Assembly (NCBI GenBank): GCA_016794425.1
Contig: JAEUHR010000053.1
Span: 1 to 64,000, forward strand
From: Planctomycetota bacterium
Lineage (GTDB): Bacteria > Planctomycetota > UBA1135 > UBA2386
Reading direction: 5' to 3'
DNA: 64,000 nucleotides
The notes beneath the pieces were generated by a model. It ran no database searches. It saw nothing but the letters and a program-made list of their open reading frames with translations, and was not told the origin of the DNA. Positions 8,674-18,756 of the stretch are shown piece by piece. The position numbers and the translations under genes were made by a program. Within the stretch, counting starts at the first letter, position 1, and each line of letters starts with the position of its first letter.

Positions 8674-10026
8674 GTGGTCGCGAACGCCAACCCGTCGCCG
8701 GCGGCGCGCCCGCAGCGCACGCTGAGGAACCCGGTCGAGTACCGCGGCATCGGCCTGCACTCCGGCAAGGAGATCCGCATCGTCGTGCGGCCGGCCGAAG
8801 CCGGCACCGGCGTGACCTTCGTGCGCACCGACATCGAGGACCATCCGGTCGTGCGCGCGCACGGCGCGAACATGAAGGCGCGGCAGCGCCGCACCTGCAT
8901 CCAGGACGGCCGCGCCGAGGTCTACACCTGCGAACACCTGCTGGCCGCGCTGTACGCGCTCGGCATCGACAACGCGATCGTCGAGATCGACGGCGAGGAG
9001 GTGCCGGGGCTCGACGGCTCGGCGTCCGAGTTCCTGCGCGGCCTGCGCGAGAGCGGCAGCGTCGAGATGCGCGCCACGCGGCCGGTCTACTCGGTCAAAC
9101 AGCCGATCTACGTGCGCGAGGGTTCGGCGAGCCTGGTCGCGCTGCCGGGCTCCGGCAAGCTGACGATCGAGTACCACCTCGACTACCCGGCCAAGAAGAA
9201 CGGCGAGGCGAACGGGTCGCTGCCGGGCGCCAAGCAGATCGTCGGCTTCGAGCTGTCGCCCGACAACTTCGAGCGCGAGATCGCGCCGGCGCGCACGTTC
9301 GTGTTCGCGCACGAGGTCGAGGCGCTGCGCGCGGCCGGGCTCGGCAAGGGCGCCAACCCGCAGAACACGCTGGTCGTGGGGCCGAACGGTCCCGAGGCGA
9401 ACACGCTGCGCTGGGACGACGAACTGGCGCGGCACAAGATCCTCGATCTGATCGGCGACCTCGCCAACGCCGGCGTCGACCTCGATGCGCACATCATCGC
9501 GACGCGCAGCGGCCACGGTCTCAACATGGCGCTGGTGCAGCGCATCCTCGAGGAGCGCGAACGCGAGCAGGAGCAGGGCGAAGCGCCGAGCGACAGCGGC
9601 CTCGACATCCGGCAGATTCTCAACCTGCTGCCGCACCGCTATCCGTTCCTGCTGATCGACCGCGTGATCGAGCTCGACGGCTTCCAGCGCGCGGTCGCGA
9701 TCAAGAACGTCACGATCAACGAGCCGTTCTTCCAGGGCCACTGGCCCGAGCAGCCGATCATGCCCGGCGTGTTGCAGCTCGAAGCGATGGCGCAGCTCGC
9801 CGGCGTGCTGCTGCTGCGCAAGCTCGAGAACACCGGCAAGCTCGCGGTGCTGTGGAGCATCGACAAGGTCAAGCTGCGCGGCGCCGTCGTGCCCGGCGAC
9901 CAGCTGCGCATCGAGGTCGAGACGATCCGCGCCAAGCCCCAGGTCGGCCATGTGCGCGCGCGCTGCAAGGTCGCGGGCCGGCTGGTCGCCGAGGCCGAGC
10001 TGAAGTTCACGCTGGTCGACGCGTGA
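8674..10026 (+). CDS. lpxC-fabZ: Bifunctional UDP-3-O-acyl-GlcNAc deacetylase / 3-hydroxyacyl-ACP dehydratase
   Basis: 450 residues. Residues 15-295 are LpxC, the zinc amidase that commits UDP-acyl-GlcNAc to lipid A; the zinc ligands are visible as EHLLAAL (His near 88) and RHKILDLIGD (His and Asp). Residues 305-450 are FabZ, the hotdog-fold dehydratase of fatty acid elongation, with LPHRYPFLLIDRV and HWPEQPIMPGVLQLEAMAQ. The fusion is known from several Gram-negative phyla and joins the two enzymes that compete for 3-hydroxyacyl-ACP. It shows that this organism makes lipid A. GTG start four bases after the skp-like stop; its own stop overlaps the next GTG (GTGA). Confidence 0.95.
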   Translation: MVANANPSPAARPQRTLRNPVEYRGIGLHSGKEIRIVVRPAEAGTGVTFVRTDIEDHPVVRAHGANMKARQRRTCIQDGRAEVYTCEHLLAALYALGIDNAIVEIDGEEVPGLDGSASEFLRGLRESGSVEMRATRPVYSVKQPIYVREGSASLVALPGSGKLTIEYHLDYPAKKNGEANGSLPGAKQIVGFELSPDNFEREIAPARTFVFAHEVEALRAAGLGKGANPQNTLVVGPNGPEANTLRWDDELARHKILDLIGDLANAGVDLDAHIIATRSGHGLNMALVQRILEEREREQEQGEAPSDSGLDIRQILNLLPHRYPFLLIDRVIELDGFQRAVAIKNVTINEPFFQGHWPEQPIMPGVLQLEAMAQLAGVLLLRKLENTGKLAVLWSIDKVKLRGAVVPGDQLRIEVETIRAKPQVGHVRARCKVAGRLVAEAELKFTLVDA

Positions 10027-11066
10027 GCTCGCCGGCGAAGAACGTGCGCGTCGCGGTGGTCGGTGTCGGCCACCTGGGCAAACACCACGCGCGGCTGTTC
10101 CAAGCGCTGCAGAAAGGCGGCGCCGGCTGCGAGCTGGTCGCGGTCGCCGACCCGAGCGAGCAGGCGCGCAAGGTCGCCGAGGCGACCTACGAAGTGCCGG
10201 CGTTCGCCGACTTCCGCGACCTGCTGCCGCGGCCCGGCTTCGCCGGCGTCGACGCGGTCTCGGTGGTGGTGCCGACGCGGCTGCACCGCGAGGTCGCCAG
10301 CGTGTTCCTCGAACACGGCGTCGACGTGCTGGTCGAGAAGCCGATCGCGCGCACGGTCGCCGACGGCCAGGCGCTGGTCGAGCTGGCCGAGCGCCACGGC
10401 CGCATCCTGCAGGTCGGCCACGTCGAGCGCTTCAACCCGGCGTTGCGCGGCATCGAGGCGGTCGCGCGCAGCGCGCGCTACATCGAGTCGCACCGGCTGG
10501 CGCCGTTCACGTTCCGCAGCACGGACATCGGTGTCGTGCTCGACCTGATGATCCACGACCTGGACCTGGTGCTGGCGCTGGTGCAGAGCCCGATCCGGTC
10601 GGTCGAGGCGTTCGGCGGCGCGGTGTTCACGCCGGCCGAGGACATGGCGTCGGCGATCATCAAGTTCGAGAACGGCGCGGTCGCGCACCTGACCGCCAAC
10701 CGCGTGGCGCTGAAGCCGCTGCGGCGCATGCGCGTGTTCTCGCGCGACGGCTACGCGAGCCTCGACTTCCAGACCGCGCAGGGCATGCTGGTCACGAAGG
10801 CGCCCGGCTGGGACTTCCGCCAGCTCGACGTCGAGAAGCTCGACCGCGCACAGATGGGGGACCTGTGGAAGTTCGTGTTCGACGGCCTGCTGCAGGTCAA
10901 GCAGCTCGAACTGAACGAAGGCAACCCGCTGCAGGAGGAACTGCAGGCGTTCCTGCAGTGCGTGCGCGACCGCAGCCAGCCGCGGGTCAGCGGCCGCGAC
11001 GGCGTCGCGGCGGTCGCCGCTGCCGAGATGGTGCTGGCCGCGATCGCGAAGAACCGTTGGGAGTGA
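10023..11066 (+). CDS. Gfo/Idh/MocA oxidoreductase, lipid A-associated type
   Basis: 347 residues: an N-terminal Rossmann domain (VAVVGVGHLGKHHARLF) with the family's EKP motif (VLVEKPIART), and a C-terminal alpha/beta domain with the substrate-binding histidines in MIHDLDLVLAL. The VGHVERFNPAL motif is typical of the Gfo/Idh proteins encoded in lipid A operons. The relative with a known role, GnnA, oxidises the 3-OH of UDP-GlcNAc so that GnnB can aminate it, giving amide-linked lipid A. Here the gene is coupled to lpxC-fabZ through a GTGA overlap, which supports a lipid A role, but no gnnB or lpxA is in view, so the exact substrate is inferred. Confidence 0.85.
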   Translation: MSSPAKNVRVAVVGVGHLGKHHARLFQALQKGGAGCELVAVADPSEQARKVAEATYEVPAFADFRDLLPRPGFAGVDAVSVVVPTRLHREVASVFLEHGVDVLVEKPIARTVADGQALVELAERHGRILQVGHVERFNPALRGIEAVARSARYIESHRLAPFTFRSTDIGVVLDLMIHDLDLVLALVQSPIRSVEAFGGAVFTPAEDMASAIIKFENGAVAHLTANRVALKPLRRMRVFSRDGYASLDFQTAQGMLVTKAPGWDFRQLDVEKLDRAQMGDLWKFVFDGLLQVKQLELNEGNPLQEELQAFLQCVRDRSQPRVSGRDGVAAVAAAEMVLAAIAKNRWE

Positions 11067-11106
11067 CCGCCGCAAGGTGCGTGGTGGCGCCGCGCGCCGC
11101 CGCGGC

Positions 11107-11112
11107 TACACT
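11107..11112 (+). promoter_or_regulatory. Candidate -10 box of the 6S RNA-like gene
   Basis: TACACT inside ggctacactgctccgcc. Almost the same string, with TATACT, precedes the DUF1573 gene at 14237. It would start transcription near 11119, just before the predicted 6S closing stem. Confidence 0.4.
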
Positions 11113-11118
11113 GCTCCG

Positions 11119-11350
11119 CCATCCTTCGGGATGCTCCGCTCTGCGGCTCAGGTGCTGCACGCGGGCCACAAAGTTGAACCGATGACCATTCTCCGGGCTC
11201 CGACCCTGGCGACCGGCGGGAGCGGGAGGCGTGCCGTCACGGCACGACCGGCCCGCACCCAAAGATCGCGGGGGGAGCCCACCTGAACCCAAGGGTTCAA
11301 CCGGCCCCCGTCCACGGTGCAGGTGGAGCGGAGCCTCTCGATTTCCCGGA
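11119..11350 (+). ncRNA. ssrS: 6S RNA candidate
   Basis: The gap between the oxidoreductase and LysM genes folds as a long rod with a central bubble, the hallmark of 6S RNA, which mimics an open promoter and sequesters the housekeeping RNA polymerase. Closing stem: 11133-11141 with 11326-11334 (nine perfect pairs) and 11155-11160 with 11317-11322. Stem beyond the bubble: 11195-11201 with 11274-11280 (seven pairs). Terminal hairpin 11230-11246. The 3' side of the bubble holds the small hairpin TGAACCC-AA-GGGTTCA (11284-11299), very like the CCTTGAACCAAGGGTTCAAGG segment region of E. coli 6S RNA. Ends are approximate. Recognised by eye, not by a covariance model. Confidence 0.75.
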
Positions 11351-11464
11351 CCGAGCCGCTACCTTCGTCGCTTCGGCGCCGCGCTGTCTGGTCGGCGCGG
11401 CATGGATCACGGCGTGCCCGGTCAGGGGACGCCGCGGCGGTAGGCGCCCGTGAGGGCGGCAACT
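11351..11464 (+). other. Leader region before the LysM-YkuD gene
   Basis: About 110 bases between the 6S RNA-like structure and the ribosome binding site. No open frame with family similarity is visible. A GGAGG Shine-Dalgarno lies at 11465-11469, seven bases before the ATG of the next gene. Confidence 0.4.
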
Positions 11465-11476
11465 GGAGGTGGTGTG

Positions 11477-12691
11477 ATGCGACAGTTCCTGTTCGGACTG
11501 TTGGTGGCGGGTCTCGGCTGGTGGATCTACTCGACGTGGAGCGCGACCGACGCCGCGGGCGCGGCGCCGCAGCCCGCCGGACCGGCGCCGTCGGTGGCAC
11601 TCGACCAGCTGTTGACGCCGGCGAACGGCAAGGTGGCCGGAGCCACGCCCTCGGCGCCACCGGTGCCCCCGACCACCGCGCTCGAAGCGGGGCCGCGGGC
11701 CAGCGGCGACGCGGGCGGCATCGCCGGCATCGACGCGCTGCTGGCCGGCGTCGCGCAGCGCGATCCGGCGGCGGTCTCGTCGGCCTGGTCCGCGATCGCC
11801 GGCGGCCGCGGCGGTGCCGACCGCAAGCGTGTCGTCGACGCGTTGGCAGCGCCGACCGACGACTTCGCGGCGATGCTGTCGCTGCTCGGCTCGAACAACG
11901 CGTTCCTGCACTCGGCCGAAGGGCGCGCCGCCGCCGAACGCGTGCTGGCCGCGGCGCTGGCGATGCCGGACGCGGCCGCCTGCACCGGCGGTTCGCTGCT
12001 GCTCGCGCTGTCGCTGCGCGGCCGCATCGAGCGGCCGGACCACGAGGCCCGCGGTTTCGTCGAGCAGGCCTATCGCCAGCACCGGGTCCGCGTCGACCGC
12101 TGGCTGTGCGATCCGGCCAACGTCGCCGGTGCCCGCAGCTACACGATCGAGAAGGGCGACTCGCTGGCGCGCGTCGCGGCCAAGTTCCGCCGCGAAGGCG
12201 TGGTCGTCGAGGACGGCACGCTGGCGGTGCTGAACCGGATCCACAACCCGAACGCGATCCAGGTCGGTCAGAAGCTGAAGATCCCGGTCGAGCCGATCTT
12301 CGCGGTGGTCGAGAAGCGCAGCTACTCGCTGGCGGTCTACGTCGGCGAGCACCTGCTGCGGCTCTACTGGGTGGGTCACGGCGAGAACGACAAGACGCCG
12401 GTCACCGAGTTCACGATCGCCGAGAAGCAGCCGCAGCCCGAGTGGACGGCGCCGGACGGCCAGCGCTATCCGTACGGCCATCCCAAGAACATCCTGGGCG
12501 AGTACTTCCTGAAGTTCCGCCACGACCGCTACACCGGCTTCGGTGCGCACGGCACGCCGATGCCCGACACGATCGGCACGATGTCCTCGATGGGCTGCAT
12601 CCGCATGCTGGCGCCCGACATCGCCGAGCTGTTCCGGCTGCTGCCGCGCGGCGCGTCGGTGCGGGTGCTCGCCACCGAATCGGTGCTGTGA
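11477..12691 (+). CDS. LysM and L,D-transpeptidase (YkuD) protein
   Basis: 404 residues. An N-terminal signal anchor (about 4-20) is followed by an Ala/Pro-rich linker, a helical segment, a LysM peptidoglycan-binding motif (RSYTIEKGDSLARVAAKF, near 220-270) and a YkuD catalytic domain to the C-terminus. The active-site signature is present: HGTP and SMGCIRM, with Cys as nucleophile. Such enzymes make 3-3 crosslinks in peptidoglycan or attach proteins to it. ATG 11477 is chosen over the upstream in-frame start because it follows a good GGAGG and opens directly into the signal sequence. The presence of LysM and YkuD implies a peptidoglycan wall. Confidence 0.9.
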   Translation: MRQFLFGLLVAGLGWWIYSTWSATDAAGAAPQPAGPAPSVALDQLLTPANGKVAGATPSAPPVPPTTALEAGPRASGDAGGIAGIDALLAGVAQRDPAAVSSAWSAIAGGRGGADRKRVVDALAAPTDDFAAMLSLLGSNNAFLHSAEGRAAAERVLAAALAMPDAAACTGGSLLLALSLRGRIERPDHEARGFVEQAYRQHRVRVDRWLCDPANVAGARSYTIEKGDSLARVAAKFRREGVVVEDGTLAVLNRIHNPNAIQVGQKLKIPVEPIFAVVEKRSYSLAVYVGEHLLRLYWVGHGENDKTPVTEFTIAEKQPQPEWTAPDGQRYPYGHPKNILGEYFLKFRHDRYTGFGAHGTPMPDTIGTMSSMGCIRMLAPDIAELFRLLPRGASVRVLATESVL

Positions 12692-12769
12692 TCTCGCCGG
12701 TGTGGGTCCCCGGCACGGCCCGAGGTGGCGTGCCGATGGCGGGATGGTAGGTTTTCTTGCCACGCCGCC

Positions 12770-13525
12770 ATGTCTCCGTCCCTGGTAGCCCTGAGTGCGA
12801 TCGGCCTGTTCGGGCTGGTCTACGTGGTGGTACCACGGGTGGCGCTGCTCGCGAACCGCTGGTGGCTCGCAGCCGAGTGCCGGCGGCGACGCCGCATCGC
12901 GGTCACGTTCGACGATGGTCCCGGCCCGGCGATGACACCGCTGGTGTTGGAGCGGCTGACCGCTGCCGGCGTACCGGCGACGTTCTTCGTGCTCGGCCAC
13001 AACGTGGCCGGCAACGAGGCGCTGCTGGCCCAGCTGCATCGCGCGGGGCACGAGGTCGGTTCGCACGGCAACCTGCACGCACACCACGTCTGGTCCCTGC
13101 CGTGGGTCGGTGTGCTCGACACCAGGGAGGGTTGGCGCCGACTCGGTGACGTGCTGCCGAGTACGACGCGGCCGATCTCGTTCCGGCCGCCGTACGGCAA
13201 GTTGAACCTGATCTCGTGGTGGTGGGCGCGCCGGCGCCGCGCTGCGATCGCGATGTGGACGCACGACAGCCAGGACACTCGCGTCGGCCGTCGTTGCCCG
13301 CCCGCGGCGGTGGCGGCGGCGGTGCGCCGCAGCGGCGGCGGTGTGGTGCTGCTGCACGACTTCGATCGCGACGGCGCCGCCGGCACCGACGACGTGCTGG
13401 CCCGGCTCGACGCCGTGCTGGCGCTGCGCCACGAGGGCTACGAGTTCGTGCGGGTCAGCGCGCTGCTGGCGTCGGAACCGAAGGCCGCGTCGGTCACCGC
13501 GGTCAGCGCCGGCGAATGTCGGTGA
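12770..13525 (+). CDS. Membrane-anchored polysaccharide deacetylase (NodB fold)
   Basis: 251 residues with an N-terminal membrane helix (about 4-24). The NodB motifs are in order: TFDDGPG (catalytic base and metal aspartate), GSHGNLHAHH (metal histidines, with wider spacing than the usual HSxxH), RPPYG, and a late LLHDFD. The enzyme removes N-acetyl groups from a cell-wall or exported polysaccharide. The ATG is 17 bases after a candidate -10 box (TAGGTT, 12748-12753), so the leader would be short. The 3' end overlaps the convergent lipoprotein gene by 23 bases. Confidence 0.85.
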   Translation: MSPSLVALSAIGLFGLVYVVVPRVALLANRWWLAAECRRRRRIAVTFDDGPGPAMTPLVLERLTAAGVPATFFVLGHNVAGNEALLAQLHRAGHEVGSHGNLHAHHVWSLPWVGVLDTREGWRRLGDVLPSTTRPISFRPPYGKLNLISWWWARRRRAAIAMWTHDSQDTRVGRRCPPAAVAAAVRRSGGGVVLLHDFDRDGAAGTDDVLARLDAVLALRHEGYEFVRVSALLASEPKAASVTAVSAGECR

Positions 13526-14156
13526 TCCACCAGCGCCGCGTCAGCGCGACGTGGTCGATCGCCTCGAGCGGCACTTCGGTGACTGCGTCGTGCACGAACT
13601 CGAACGGCGCCAGCATCACGCGCGAGGTCGGGTCCATGCGATCCTCGAGCACCACCACCTGGGCCCGGTCGGCGAACGACCGCAGGGTGCCGCTCTGGTC
13701 GCCGGCCGGCGTGCCGGGCACCGTGTAGCGCAGCTCCCAGACCGCGAAGCGCTGCAGGTCGATCGCGACCGGTTCGCCCATCACGTCGACATCGACCGTG
13801 GCGTGGTCCGGGTCCAGCAACTTCGGCTCGGGCACCTCGGTGTAGCCGGCGGCGTGCAGGTACGGGTTCGTCTCGCGGAAGCGCGGCCAGAACACGCTGA
13901 GCACCAGCGAGTCGCCGATGCCGAGGCGCCGTCGGTAGGCGGGGGCGAGGCACAGGAACACCGCCTCTGGCGCGTCGCGGCGCAGCGCTTCGAACAGCGT
14001 TGCGGCCGTGTGGCGGGGGGAGTCGAACCGCTGCGAGACCCAGGGGCTCGTATCGGGACCGCAGAACAGGCGCGCCAGCGAGCAGCAGCCGCCGAGCGGC
14101 AGCAGGCTGGCGAGCCAGAACGGGAGCAGCGAGAGTCGCATCGGCGCAACGCCCAT
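13503..14156 (-). CDS. Lipoprotein, function unknown
   Basis: 217 residues beginning with a typical lipoprotein signal (WLASLLPLGGC; acceptor Cys near 24). The mature region has no family I recognise; it contains one compact alpha/beta stretch (SPRHTAATLFEALRRDAPEAVFLCL) like the start of many DUF4878-type or NTF2-like domains, but that is only an impression. The start could also be the ATG at 14141. Divergent from the DUF1573 gene and overlapping the 3' end of the deacetylase gene. Confidence 0.7.
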   Translation of the reverse strand: MGVAPMRLSLLPFWLASLLPLGGCCSLARLFCGPDTSPWVSQRFDSPRHTAATLFEALRRDAPEAVFLCLAPAYRRRLGIGDSLVLSVFWPRFRETNPYLHAAGYTEVPEPKLLDPDHATVDVDVMGEPVAIDLQRFAVWELRYTVPGTPAGDQSGTLRSFADRAQVVVLEDRMDPTSRVMLAPFEFVHDAVTEVPLEAIDHVALTRRWWITDIRRR

Positions 14157-14236
14157 CGTGCCGGCGGGTCGCGCGGCGGGAAAGCGTCGAGCGGCGTCAC
14201 TGCGACAGGACGGGAGTTTTCGCGCCCCAGCATGGC

Positions 14237-14242
14237 TATACT
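14237..14242 (+). promoter_or_regulatory. Candidate -10 box of the DUF1573 gene
   Basis: TATACT within ggctatactgctgcgcc, the best -10 match in the window and nearly identical to the one before the 6S RNA-like gene. Start codon 53 bases downstream. No convincing -35 box. Confidence 0.5.
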
Positions 14243-14294
14243 GCTGCGCCCCGATTGCCCATCGGCGGCCCGTCCCCGAACTTCAGAGCCGACC

Positions 14295-15497
14295 ATGACG
14301 TTTTCGAACCTCGGTCTCACTGCCGCCGTCGTCCTGCTGCTGGCTGCGCCTGCCCTGGCCCAGGACCACAAGGCCCCCGAAGCGCCGGCGGGTGAACCCA
14401 AGCAGGCCGAGCCGGTCAAGCGCATCACCCCGCCGCCGAGCCAGATGAACGGCACCCAGCTGCCGCGCATGCCGAGCAACAGCTGGTTCGAGGTCACCGA
14501 CCAGGACCTGGGCACGTTCTTCGGGGAGGGCGAGGCGAACGGCAAGTTCGTGTGGACCAACCCGACCGACCAGGCCGTCGACTGGAGCAACCTCCAGGGC
14601 AGCTGCCAGTGCATCCGCGCCGTGATCCGCGCCGGTGACCGCGAGTACCAGCTGCGGCCGAAGCACGCGACGCCGCTGGTCCGGGTCAGCCGGGATGCGC
14701 AGGGCCGCGAGCAGACCGAAGCGGTCGCCGCGATCTCGATCCAGCCGCGCGAGACCGGCTCGATCGAGGTGTTCCTCGACATGCACGGCATCACCGGTCC
14801 GAAGATGGCGACGCTGGACGTGCACACGACCGATCCGGGCCTGCAGCACTTCAAGCTGCGCTGGACCGCGACCGGCGCGCAGTTGTTCGCGATCGCGCCG
14901 GCCGAAGTGCAGCTGAACAAGATGACCTGGAACGAGGTCAAGGAGTTCACGGTCACGGTCACGTCGCCGCTGAAGAAGGACTTCGAGATCACCCGCATGG
15001 AGAACGCCAAGGCGTTCGACGTGAAGTGGGAGAAGAAGCTGAACGGCGAGCTCGCGGTCTGGACGATCTCGGGCAAGTACGGCCCGGTCGGCGAGGACAT
15101 CGCCGGCGGTGGCGTGCTGAAGTTCTGGACCGACGTCAACGGCGGCGCGTCGTTCACGATCCGCGTGATGGCGTTCGTGCAGGGCCCGCTCGAGGTCAAG
15201 CCCGGCGGCTTCCTGACGCTCGGCATGATCAAGCACGGCAGCGCGCTGCACAAAGAGATCGTGTTCGAGCCCAACGACGGCACCGACCTGCAGCTCGCCG
15301 GCTTCCGGTTCGAGAAGCTGCGCGGCGCCGAGCAGAGCCTGAAGGTCTCGTCGACCAAGGACGGCAACAAGCTCGTGCTGTCGTTCGACGTGCTCGACAG
15401 TGCGCCGAAGGGTCTGCTGAAGGGCGACCTCGTCGTCGAGTTGAACCACCCGCTCGTGAAGGAGAAGCGGATCCTGTTCAACGGCTACGTCCGCTGA
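14295..15497 (+). CDS. Secreted DUF1573-type protein
   Basis: 400 residues with a signal peptide (to about residue 22, ending ALAQ). The mature part has Ig-like beta-sandwich character. Residues 65-130 hold a GKFVWTNPTDQAVDW...SCQC segment, the conserved 'F.F.N.....L.I..v...CGC' pattern of DUF1573, followed by a partner half (ETGSIEVFLDMHGITGPK). The second half is a further beta-sandwich. These proteins are exported and common in Planctomycetota and Bacteroidota; their role is not known. Transcribed alone from its own promoter-like sequence. Confidence 0.75.
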   Translation: MTFSNLGLTAAVVLLLAAPALAQDHKAPEAPAGEPKQAEPVKRITPPPSQMNGTQLPRMPSNSWFEVTDQDLGTFFGEGEANGKFVWTNPTDQAVDWSNLQGSCQCIRAVIRAGDREYQLRPKHATPLVRVSRDAQGREQTEAVAAISIQPRETGSIEVFLDMHGITGPKMATLDVHTTDPGLQHFKLRWTATGAQLFAIAPAEVQLNKMTWNEVKEFTVTVTSPLKKDFEITRMENAKAFDVKWEKKLNGELAVWTISGKYGPVGEDIAGGGVLKFWTDVNGGASFTIRVMAFVQGPLEVKPGGFLTLGMIKHGSALHKEIVFEPNDGTDLQLAGFRFEKLRGAEQSLKVSSTKDGNKLVLSFDVLDSAPKGLLKGDLVVELNHPLVKEKRILFNGYVR

Positions 15498-15614
15498 CAC
15501 CGGCGCGAACGGCATGCCTCCGCTGCGCACCGCGCGCGGCGTGAGAGCGATGCGCGGCGCGCGCCGCGGCGAGCGGGATCCCACTCGCCGCGAGCGCAGC
15601 GGTCGCGAGCTTGG

Positions 15615-15620
15615 TATGGT
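15615..15620 (+). promoter_or_regulatory. Candidate -10 box of the amidoligase gene
   Basis: TATGGT preceded by TTGG, 27 bases before the ATG at 15647. It follows a 117-base gap with no other feature than GC-rich dyads. Confidence 0.35.
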
Positions 15621-15646
15621 TCCGGCCACCTCCGACCGGAACCTCC

Positions 15647-17571
<1,925 letters not shown>

Positions 17572-17575
<4 letters not shown>

Positions 17576-18738
17576 CCGGTTTGCTGTCCGCCCCGGAACT
17601 GCGGCGCGAACTCGGCACCTGGGACCTCGGGCGGCCCGGCCCGACGCTGCTGGTGCTGGCCGGCGTGCACGGCAACGAGCCCGCAGGCGTGCAGGCGGTG
17701 CGCCGCGTGCTGGCCACGCTGCAGGAGCGTGAACTGCCGATCGCCGGCCGCCTGGTGGCCCTGGCCGGCAATCTGCCGGCGCTGGCGGCTGCGCGGCGGT
17801 TCCTGGACCGCGACCTGAACCGCGGCTGGAGCGAGCCGGCGCTGGCGTCGCTGCAGCTGCGGCCGGTGGACGCACGTTCGCCCGAAGACCAGCAGCAGCT
17901 CGAGTTGCTGGCCGCGTTCGAGCGCGTGCTCGCCACCGCGTCGGGTCCGGTCGTGTTCGTCGACCTGCACACGAGTTCGGCCCCCGGGGCGCCGTTCCTG
18001 TGCCTGGCCGACACGATCGACAACCGCCGCCTGGGCCTCGCCACCGGCGTGCCGATCATCCTCGGCATCGAAGAGGCGATCGACGGCGCGTCACTGGAGT
18101 GGTTCGCGCAGCGCGGCATCGCCGCGCTTGCGGTCGAAGGCGGCCAGCACGACGCGCCGGAGACCGTCGCCAACCACGAGGCCGTGTTGTGGACGATGCT
18201 CGACCGGCTGCGCCTGCTGCCGGCCGGCGCGGTCGACCTCGCGCCGCATCGGGCCCAGCTGGCGCGGGCCGCGGCCGGCGTGCCGGCGATCGTCGAGATC
18301 GTGCTGCGCCACGTGATCAGCGCCGCCGACCAGTTCCGCATGGTGCCCGGCTTCGTCAACTTCGCGGCGGTGCGCCGCGGCGACCTGCTGGCGCACGACC
18401 GCCGCGGCGAGATCCGCGCACCGTATCCGGCGCACGTGATGCTGCCGCTCTACCAGGCGCTCGGCGACGACGGCTTCTTCCTGGCGCGGCGCGTGCGGCC
18501 GGTCTGGCTGACGGTCGCGCGCTGGCTGCGCACGCTGCGCGCCGATGCGCTGGTGCCCTGGCTGCCGGGCGTGCGGCGCGATCCGACCACGGCGGACACG
18601 ATCCTGGTCGATCCGCGCATCGCGCGCTGGTTCGTCACCGAGCTGTTCCACCTGCTCGGGTTCCGCAAGGAGCGGCGCCGCGGCGATCGGCTCGCGTTCA
18701 CGCGGCGGCGGTCGCGGCGCGAGAACGCGCGCTTGTGA
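17572..18738 (+). CDS. Succinylglutamate desuccinylase/aspartoacylase family zinc amidohydrolase
   Basis: 388 residues. The M14-like metal site is clear: HGNEPAG (His and Glu ligands), DLHTSS (third His) and VEGGQHD (catalytic Glu). The family cleaves an acyl or aminoacyl group from an amine. The gene is joined to the GCS2-CBS ligase by an ATGA overlap, so the two probably act on the same N-acylated or aminoacylated compound in opposite directions (inference). A basic C-terminal tail (RRRSRRENAR) is unusual. Converges with tryptophan 2,3-dioxygenase across an 18-base gap that carries a short GC dyad. Confidence 0.82.
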
Positions 18739-18756
18739 GCGCCGCCGCCGGCGGCG

